From Mesoplasma coleopterae (lineage in GTDB: Bacteria > Bacillota_I > Bacilli_A > Mycoplasmatales > Mycoplasmataceae): a DNA stretch of 64,000 bases. Within the stretch, counting starts at the first letter, position 1; every line of letters begins with the position of its first letter. The stretch lies in NCBI RefSeq assembly GCF_002804245.1, contig NZ_CP024968.1, positions 310,001-374,000 of the forward strand, written 5' to 3'. Shown piece by piece: positions 53,677-64,000 of the stretch. Below the pieces are notes generated by a model. It did no database searches. It saw nothing but the letters and a program-made list of their open reading frames with translations, and was not told the DNA's origin. The position numbers and the translations under genes were made by a program.

Positions 53677-55509
53677 ATGAATTTTGATTTTTTAAAAAAA
53701 TTACCAGAACACAAAGAAAAGGAACTTCTTATAGAAAATATAACTGCTATTGAAAAGAATTTGGTTGATGATAAAGTAAAACATAGAATTAGAAATACGA
53801 TGGAAATATTTTTCAAGACTTTTATACTAAATAAAAAGTTTAACAAATTAAAAGAACATATTTTAATTGATTTTGTAAAAAGTATTGAAAAGAAAATAGA
53901 TCACTCTGATTTTCAAGAATTGGAATTAACAGTTATTTATTTATGAAGATTAGGCAACCAAAATACTCATAGCAATAAAGTTGATATTTATAATTTTGAC
54001 AGATCTTTAACAGATAATATTGCAGCGTTTAGAAGACTTCATTATTTAATTTCATTTCTAATGCACAAACATTTAGGTATTATATTTAATTTAAAATCTT
54101 TTGATGATTCAGTCTATTTAAGAGATTATATGACCGTTGATTCTAAAGTTTTTAATAATGATATTATTTTTGAAAATGAAAATTTAGTTAAAACTTTTAG
54201 TGTAAGTAACATAGGTATTGAATTATTTAAAATATTAGAAAATAAAAGTTCAATATTAATTGATTCAACATTCACAAAAACAATTAGAAAAATACAATTA
54301 GTTTTAAAAAACATTCTAAACTCAGGTAATAATAAAGCTCCATATTCATTAGGTACTATTGGAATTGCAATAAATGAGCATGCAGATACGTATTTAGTTA
54401 ATGGAAAGATGAGACTTCTTTTATATTTCTTTTCCTTAAAATCTTTAAGAAGTGAAATAAAAGAAAGAGAAATGCAAGAATTAAAGTACTCAAAAAATAT
54501 ATCAACCATTTTCGAACCATCATTTGAAAATATTGAATATTTTAAATCTGAAAATAATTTAGATGCGGTTAAAAGACAAGTTGATGACATAAATTTAATA
54601 TTAAGTTCTCAACATACATCCTGAAGAAGTCTATGTGAAGATTTGAAAACACAAGAAATTTTTGAAATTTATGAATGCGTAAAGAATTTTATTTTTGAAT
54701 TAACAGACGAAGAATTTTCAAATTTTGTTCTTGGCTTATTTGAATATAGTCAAATTTTTATGATTAACTTTAACAAAGATAAAATAAATAAAAATATTAT
54801 TTCCAATTTCTTACAAGAAAATGATGATGTGATATTTCCAATACAGATTTTAAGAGGTGCTTTTAAAAATGATAGTAAAACTGATAGTGATTTATTAAAA
54901 AGTAGCTATATTAAAAAAGAAAAAAATACTAAACAACTTGTTGCAGATGATTACATTATGAGAAATAGAGGTAATTGAATTGATTTATTTAAAATGCAAA
55001 ATAAATATTTAATTGATCCTGTTATTGAATGTTTAGTTAATGATAAAGATGAAACCTATGCTTGATTATTCAGATATAAATATAATAATAAAGTATATCT
55101 TTTCTTTATGTTAACAAGAAATGAAAATAAAGAATGCTATTTTGATTTTGAAGTATTTAATGAAATAGTTAATGAATATAAAGAAAGGTACAACGAAAAT
55201 TTAGATTTTATTCCTTACTTAGGTTTTTTCTCCAAAATTGCATTAAATAGTTTTGAAACGGATATTGAATATATTAATTTTCGCTTTATAGAGCCAAAAG
55301 ACTTTTGACAAGCATATTATAAAGAACCTGAATGTATAGATATCAAAAAAGCTTTAATAAAGACTAACTTTATTAAGGAAGGAAAAACTACACATATTGG
55401 TGAAATTACACCAATATTAAAAGTTGATGAAAAATCAAATTTGTTAATAACAGAAAATGATTTAGTAAAAGCAACTAGTTCAGTTTATAGGGTCAAATTT
55501 AAATACTAA
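53677..55509 (+). CDS. HEPN-like protein, first gene of putative defence operon
   Basis: 610 residues. Near the N-terminus 'WRLGNQNTHSNK' (R91-x6-H98) followed by 'RLHYLISFLMHKHLGI' resembles DUF4145/HEPN domains, where an Arg-x4-6-His motif forms the RNase site. The remaining 450 residues are helical and unrecognised; there are no membrane segments, Walker motifs or CxxC pairs. TAGGATGGAAAT lies before the ATG. Seventeen bases after its stop comes a 77-codon gene, then the AIPR gene, all in the same direction. The long A/T-rich spacer 53581-53676 should contain the promoter, but no clear box is visible. A toxin or nuclease component of a phage-defence module is plausible; this is inference. 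Confidence 0.65.
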
Positions 55510-55525
55510 AAAGGAGTACGATTAC

Positions 55526-55759
55526 ATGAATAAAATAACAACATGTCTACATATACATAAGACAATAAAAATCTGCAAAGCAGGCACAATTAGAGATAGA
55601 ATAAAGGATAATATAATTTATCTGGCTTGTGATAGACTAGTGATAACTAATGAGTGCATGGAATGTGAAAAGATTTTTAATTGAGCATGAGTTGATGATG
55701 ATAATGTAAAAAACTTTTACAAGGAAAAACAATATAATTGAATGAAAGAGGACAAGTAA
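55526..55759 (+). CDS. Small Cys-rich protein, second gene of putative defence operon
   Basis: 77 residues, missed by a standard-code scan because of three TGA-Trp codons. AAAGGAGTACGATTAC precedes the ATG. Cys at 7, 17, 35, 44 and 47 (with 'ECMECEK' as a CxxC) and His at 9 and 11 suggest a small zinc-binding protein, possibly an antitoxin or adaptor. Its stop is one base before the ATG of the AIPR gene. No family recognised. Confidence 0.72.
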
Positions 55760-55760
55760 T

Positions 55761-57680
55761 ATGAAATTAAAATTCAATAGTACAATAGATAATAAAATGA
55801 GCATGGTAAGACATAATTTTAAAAGTGAATTAGATACTTTTTTCAGAGTTTATCGTGATGAATATATTTATAATGAATATGAAGGAATTGAAAATGAGAA
55901 AGAATTTTTAAAATCAGGTAGTCTTAAATTAGTTTTCGAAAACATAGAACAAGATTTTGAGTTATTCTTTTTAAATGAAGTAGATTATTTATCAGATGAT
56001 GATCTTTTTAAAACTATACAAAGAGATATTTCAAGTGATTTTAAGCATTTTAAAAATAAAAATATGCAAGAGGTTAAGTGGTTTAATCACGTATTAAAGC
56101 ACATCGATAATTATGCTGAAAATAATCATTCACCGAAATTAATATTTAATTTCAATTATTTAAATAAACTACCTAATAAATTTTTTACAAAGTTTATAAA
56201 TAAGCAAGTAAGAGAACTTGAAATATTATTTAGTGATATGTTTAATAAAAAAGTTGAAGTTCAGATAAGATTATTGGGTTTTATAGAACTAAATAACAAA
56301 ATAATGCAGTATATATCAGAAGAAGGTGTTTATGGTAGAACAGCTTTAGAATATTTAAAAACAAGTGAAACAGCAAGTGGCTCAGTTTTAGAGTTTGGAG
56401 ATTCAAGTGAAGGCGTAATTACTAGATTAGCTGTTGTTAAAGCTTCAAGTTTAAAGAAAATTTATAAGTCATTAGAAGAAAAATATGATTTAAATAGCTT
56501 ATTTTCTTGAAATGTAAGAGAATACTTTAGGGACAATAAAGTGGATAACAAAATAAAAAATACTTTAGAAAATAAACCTAATGATTTCTTTACTTTTAAT
56601 AATGGTTTGACAATAATTGGTGAAAACATTGAAAGAGATGGCACAAATATTAAAATTGATAAAATGTGTATTTTGAATGGTGCTCAAACAACAACGCTTA
56701 TAAGCACAATCGATGATGATAAACTTGAAAATGTAGGAGTTTTTGCAAAAATAATTGATATTAGTTCATTTAAAAACGATGAAGAAAAACAAGAATATAT
56801 TTCTTCATTGTCTCAGGCTTCAAATAATCAAAAACCGGTTAAAACTCAAGACCTTCTTTCTCAAGAACAAAAAATAAAAGAATACATTAAAGGGTTTAAC
56901 TCAAAAGTATCTGGTAATGATGAATTAAAAGTTATATTTAAAAGTAAAAAAGGCTCAATAGTTCAAAAGAATAAAGAAGTTAAAATATTAACTATTGAAA
57001 GTTTCTTAAAAAATGCACTGTGATCAGTTTGCTTACAACCGGGATTAGCGAGAAGCGGTTTTGGGGATTTCTTAAATAAAGATCAAGCTGCGTCAAAAAC
57101 CTTTGAAAAAGTATTTAGTATTTTTGATTTGTTAGATAATAAAAAAGAAAGCAATTTATTATTAATTAAAGATATTTTAGAGATGGATTCAATGTTTAAT
57201 TCAACTAAAGCTAAAATGGTTAGGGAATTTAAATCAAGAATTGAACCAAATTCTACTGAAAGAATTAAGCAAAATAATTTATTTAATATAGAAATTCTTA
57301 ATAACGCCAAACTTTTTATTCAATCAACTATTTTTTATTTGTGAATTTATTTAAAATCTCCTGAAATAGAAAATCAAGTTTTGGATATAAACAAAATGGA
57401 GCAACTGTTTTCTTTTTATAAAAAAAATAAAATTTTAGATGGTATTTTTAACAAAAACAGAATTGTTGAAAATGATCTTGAAATTCGTTTTGATGCTTTT
57501 ATAAATGCTATTTTTACTAAAATTGTAGATATTATTAAAGAAACTAAAGATGTTAGTGTTTCTGTAACAAACTTCACAAAAACACAGTCATCATTTAAAG
57601 CATTCATTAAAGAATTTGTAAATGAAATAAAGGCAGAGCCTGAAATTTTGGAAAAATGTAATTTATTGTTTAATTTATAA
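55761..57680 (+). CDS. AIPR-family (abortive infection phage resistance) protein
   Basis: 639 residues. Residues 280-330 show the AIPR hallmark: 'FFTFNNGLTIIGENIE', then 'KMCILNGAQTTTLIS', then 'VFAKIIDI' and 'ISSLSQASNNQKPVKTQDL'. AIPR (PF10592) proteins come from lactococcal abortive-infection plasmids and are associated with phage defence. The N-terminal 240 residues and the helical C-terminus are less conserved. GAAAGAGGACAAGTAAT is the ribosome site, and the ATG is one base after the small gene's stop. It is followed by a terminator and then parE. Confidence 0.87.
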
Positions 57681-57682
57681 TT

Positions 57683-57711
57683 AAAAAAGCATAGTAAACA
57701 TGCTTTTTTTG
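57683..57711 (+). terminator. Terminator after the AIPR gene
   Basis: AAAAAAGCAT (57683-57692) and ATGCTTTTTT (57700-57709) form a ten-pair stem around AGTAAAC. The T-run is part of the 3' arm. Confidence 0.8.
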
Positions 57712-57742
57712 CATATTAAAAGACAAAAAATGCTTATTAATT

Positions 57743-59730
<1,988 letters not shown>

Positions 59731-59745
59731 AAAGGAGAAATATAC

Positions 59746-62472
59746 ATGGCAAAAAAAATAGATAATTCAAATATTGAATCTGAAAAAGGAATAATTAGTT
59801 ATGCTTTAGAAGACTTAATGGGTGAACGTTTTGGTAGATATGCTAAATACATTATTCAAGAACGTGCATTACCAGATGCTAGAGATGGTTTAAAACCAGT
59901 TCAAAGACGTATTTTATATGCAATGAATGAATTAAACCTAACTTATGATAAACCATATAAAAAATCAGCTAGAGTAGTTGGAGAAGTTATTGGTAAGTAC
60001 CACCCACATGGTGATACATCAATTTATGATGCAATGGTTCGTATGAGTCAATGATGAAAATTAGGAATGCCTTTAATTGATATGCAAGGTAATAATGGAT
60101 CTATTGATGGTGATAGTGCAGCTGCTATGCGTTATACTGAAACTCGTTTAGCGAAAATTAGTGATTTAATGTTAGATGATTTAAATAAAAATACAGTTAA
60201 GTTTGCACCTAACTTTGATGATAGTGAAAAAGAACCAACTGTTTTACCAAGTTATTTCCCTAACATTCTAGTTAATGGATCAACAGGGATTGCTGCTGGT
60301 TATGCTACAAATATGCCTCCACACAACCTTGGAGAAATTATTGATGCAACAATTAAAATAATTAGAACTCCAAATACTAGAATAGATACTATTTTAGAAA
60401 TTGTTAAAGGACCAGATTTTCCAACTGGAGGAACTGTTCAAGGACGTAATGGAATTAAAGATGCATTTACAACAGGTAAAGGTAAAGTTATTGTTAATTC
60501 AAAATGACATGAAGAAGATAATAATATCATTATTGATGAAATCCCTTATGAAGTTGTTAAACAAGATTTAGTTAAAAAAATTGGTGATGTGATTGATGCT
60601 AATCCTGGTTTAGGAATCTTAGAAGTAAGAGATGAAACTGATCGAAATGGATTAAGAATTGCAATTGATTTAAGTGATAAAGCTAATTTAGATACAGTTA
60701 GAAAATTTTTATTTAAATCAACTCCATTAAGTATTTCATATAACTATAACAATGTGGCTATTGTTGATTTACAACCTAAACAATTAGGAATTATTGAATT
60801 AATTCATGCATATATTGCTCACTATAAAGAAGTATTTACATTTAGAACTCAATTTGATTTAAATAAAGCTGAAAAACGTTTAGAAATTATTTTAGGTTTA
60901 ATTAAAGCAATGAGTATTTTAGATCAAGTTATTTCAGTAATTAGAAGTTCAACAAATAGAAGTGATGCTATTGAAAACTTAGTTTCAAAATTTGTATTCT
61001 CTCAACCTCAAGCAGCAGCTATTGTTGATATGAGACTATATCGTTTAACTTCAACTGATGTTGTTAAATTGCAAAACGAAAAAGAAGAATTAGATGTAAA
61101 CATTGCTAAATTAAAAGCTATTTTAAATAGTGAAGAAGTAATGGATAATGAAATTATTAATCGTTTACGAGAAGTTAAAAAACAATTCCCAACTCCAAGA
61201 AGATCAACTGTTGAAGATAGCATTGAAAACTTAGATGTTGAGCAAAAAGAAGTATTAGTTGAACATGAATATAACTTATGAATTTCAAAAGATGGTTATT
61301 TAAAAGCTATTGAATCAAAATTAATTAGTAAAAATGATCCAGCTGTATTTGGTAGAAAACCAAACGATATGTGAATTGCTGCTGGAGAAGTAAGTAACTT
61401 ACAACATTTAATCTTAATCACAAATAAAGGAACATACTATTCAATTCCTTTATATAAACTACCAATGAGTAAATGAAGAGACATGGGAGTTCATGTTAAC
61501 ACTATTGCTACAATGGATCCTAGTGAACATATTGTTAGTGCATTTGTAGTTAAAGATTTTGCTGAAGCTTTACAACAAATCTTAATTACAAGTAAAAATG
61601 GAAACATTAAACGTATACCAGTTAAAGATTTAGAAACAAAAATCTTTACACGTGCATTTAGAATTATGAAATTAGATGCAGCTGATGAAATCGTTAGTGC
61701 TAGTCTAATTACTTCAAAAACTAGAACTTGTGGAATTATTACAAGAAATGGTTATGGGGTAAGATACCATATTGAAGATATTCCAGTTCAAGGAACTAAT
61801 TCAAAAGGAGTTAAAGCAGCTAATCTAAAAGAAGATTACATAGTTGCTGGTTTAGGATTAACAAGTGAAGATACTATTATGTATCTAACTGAAAAAGATG
61901 GAGTTAAAAAATTCAGAAATGAAGATTTACCAATCTATATTAGACCAAAACGTGGAGTAAGAGTATTACCAGAACGTAAACGTGGAACTGAATACATTAC
62001 ATTTGTATTTAACTTTAATGCAAACGAAGAAAACATTATTAAAGCAATTGATACTCAAGATATGTATCAAGAAGTTAATGTAAACAAATATCGTCATATT
62101 GAATTAACTAGTGTAACTGGTGATTTTGATATTAAAGATGTTGCATTTGCTAGTTTAAGTGAAATTAATAAGGTTAAACCAAATGATATGCCCCCAGGTG
62201 CTTTAAATGCTGATGATGATGCTGAAGGATATGTGTCTAAAGAAGAAATTAGAGCACGTCAAGAAGCTAACAAAGGTAAAGTGTCAGCTAAAGTAGTAGT
62301 AAGCAAAAATGTTAAAGAAGAAAGTGAAAAACGTATTCAATCATTAACTGGTGGTTTAAGTGATTTACTAGGAGATATTTCTTCAGTATTGGGAACTCCA
62401 AGCAAACCAAAACCTAAAAAAGAAGTTAAAGATGAATTTCAATTAAATTTAATTGATTTATTGGAGGAATAA
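59746..62472 (+). CDS. parC: DNA topoisomerase IV subunit A
   Basis: 908 residues. '[20 protein letters not shown]', '[20 protein letters not shown]', and the catalytic Tyr in '[15 protein letters not shown]' (about 130) are present. The QRRGGKG GyrA box is absent, and six weaker beta-propeller repeats follow, so this is ParC rather than GyrA. A low-complexity basic tail of about 70 residues ends the protein. GAAAGGAGAAATATAC sits between the parE stop and the ATG. Ser/Asp-type positions of the quinolone region read 'GDTSIYDAM'. Confidence 0.93.
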
Positions 62473-62473
62473 T

Positions 62474-64000
62474 ATGCAATATAATAATAAAGAAATAAGA
62501 ATGTTGCCTTCTAATCCAAGGTACACTGTTATGGAAGAAATAGATTTTAAAGATTTATATTTTTCAAAATACTCAATTATTGAAACTGCAAAAGAATTAT
62601 TAAAATATGAAGGTGATTTTTCAGAATTACTTGATTTAATAAAAGCCATTAAAGAAAATGGTTTTATATCGTTAAATGACAATATACTTTTACATTTAGA
62701 TAATAAACAGGAAAATTATTATGTATTAGAGGGAAATAGAAGGATTTTAGCTATAAATTTAATAAAGAAAAATTTAATAATAGATGAATTAATAGAAGAC
62801 ACACCAAATTTTGAAAATACAGATAAAAATGAATGATTAAAAAATATAAAAGAAATAAAAAAAACAATTAGTGAATTTGGAAACCTTGATATAGAACATG
62901 AATGATTTAAAGACGTGACAAGTTTTTCAAGTGAGTTTATTTGAAAATCAATATACACAAAGCACATAGGTGAACAAATTGGTAAAAGAGAATGGTCAAG
63001 AGCTAAATATTTTGATGATTTACTTAAAAAATATCTAAACTTTTTAAAAACAGATTCAAAAGAAATAGCAATTAAAAGGATAAGTAATTTATTCGGTAAA
63101 AAAGAAAGCATTATAAAGCAAGATATTAAAAGTTCGATTTGAATAATTAAGTCAATCGAAATGTATAATTCGACAAATGAAAATAAAATAGATTATAGGC
63201 AAATGGAAGTTTCTGGGTATGAACTTGTTTTAAGTCAAAAATTAAATTTAATGAGCGAGGAAAAAACCATAAGAAATATATTAGGCGTCGAAATAGATAC
63301 AGATAAAATAGAATTAAGTTTTAAAATTAAAAATTATGAATCAATTTTATCTTTTTTAATACAAAAATCAATAGAAAAAAAAATAACAACAAGAGGTATA
63401 AAGCCTGAGATTTTTGATGAGTTAGGTGATTTACTAGGACAATCTATTTATAATAAAAAAACCCTAGATTATAAGATGAGACAACTATCTAAAATAAATG
63501 ATGAAAATTTGTCAGTTATTGAAAAGTCAGAAAAAAACTTTTTAATCAATATAAAGTCTGAAGATCTTAAACCCAATAGTTTTGAAATAAATAAATGAGA
63601 TAGTAAATTTGTACAAAGTATCAAAAGAATGATGAGTACAGAGTTAAAAACAATTAAAAATTTGAAAAATTATAATGAAAATGAGTACCCCATTACAAAT
63701 ATTTCTTTAGTAGTTAGAAATGTTATTGATTTATTAATATTAGAGTTTTTTTATAGAATTGGAAATTATTTGGATGAGATACCAAATTATAAAAATATAT
63801 TTAATGAAAAAACTATAAAAGATATCAAAGAATTTCATAATAATTACAATTTTTCAGAAAAGCATGAAGTAAATGACCTGACTGCACATATAACTAATTT
63901 AGTTCAGTCTAAAGGAACATCGTTTGGATTACAGGACTCTTTGGTAGAAATAGTTATTTTCAAGTATAAAGATAGATTAAAAGAACTTGAAATAGATATA
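62474..64000 (+). CDS. ParB/Srx-fold-like protein, 3' end outside the window
   Basis: At least 509 residues, still open at the window edge. The N-terminal 100 residues ('LPSNPRYTVMEEIDFKDL', 'LIKAIKENGFI', 'YYVLEGNRRILAINLIKKN') follow the ParB/sulfiredoxin-like nuclease-fold pattern, as in DndB/DUF262-related and defence proteins. The rest is helical and unrecognised. TTGGAGGAATAAT overlaps the parC stop and the ATG is one base after it, so it is co-translated with parC. Composition is more AT-rich than parC, like the accessory genes at 46-57 kb. Confidence 0.72.

Overview
This window comes from a mollicute of the Spiroplasma/Entomoplasma/Mesoplasma group. The DNA is extremely AT-rich. In-frame TGA is read as tryptophan throughout: genes such as polC, secDF, parC and the IS30 transposase are open only if TGA is sense. 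Intergenic regions are short, and promoters are TATAAT boxes with weak or absent -35 elements. All coordinates below use genetic code 4. Genus and species cannot be fixed from the sequence alone.

From 1 to 44.3 kb the window is mostly conserved core genome. It starts with the tail of an unknown gene and a 1685-residue FtsX-type ABC permease. A DJ-1/PfpI protein and a C39-peptidase ABC protein with an eroded ATPase domain follow. Next comes a classic block ybeY-era-recO / glyS / dnaG-sigA-trmK-nif3 / DEAD-box helicase. Then come a YitT-family membrane protein, a fused secDF, apt, a decayed tag gene, and the (p)ppGpp synthetase/hydrolase rel. A small divergent sigma-factor-like gene, a 92-residue orphan, coaE, truB-ribF and rpsO (with a structured leader) follow, then a tRNA-Gly gene. 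The next stretch is cdsA-rseP-polC, a nitroreductase, one orphan, and rimP-nusA-ylxR-ylxQ-infB behind an attenuator-like hairpin.

From 44.3 to 57.7 kb the window becomes accessory. It holds an intact IS30-family element and a two-gene adenine-methylase/DUF262-HNH cassette. That cassette has a 16-base homopolymer just upstream, is bracketed by a 17-bp direct repeat, and abuts a wrecked type I specificity gene (hsdS). A C-terminal J-domain protein, two orphans and rsmE follow. Next are a compact candidate small RNA with its own promoter and terminator, a PD-(D/E)XK nuclease-like gene translationally joined to udk, and a three-gene operon. The operon encodes a 610-residue protein with a HEPN-like RxxxxxxH signature, a 77-residue Cys-rich protein, and an AIPR (abortive infection) protein. 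It is the best candidate here for an undescribed defence system.

The last part, 57.7 to 64 kb, is parE-parC (topoisomerase IV). Directly after it, one base past the parC stop, lies a ParB-nuclease-fold-like protein that runs off the window.

The core genes cover translation (ribosome maturation, initiation factor, tRNA and rRNA modification), replication and decatenation (primase, PolC, Topo IV, RecO), secretion and membrane biogenesis (SecDF, CdsA, site-2 protease) and the stringent response. The accessory genes look like an anti-phage/restriction hotspot with high turnover, as shown by pseudogenes, an IS, repeats and a homopolymer.
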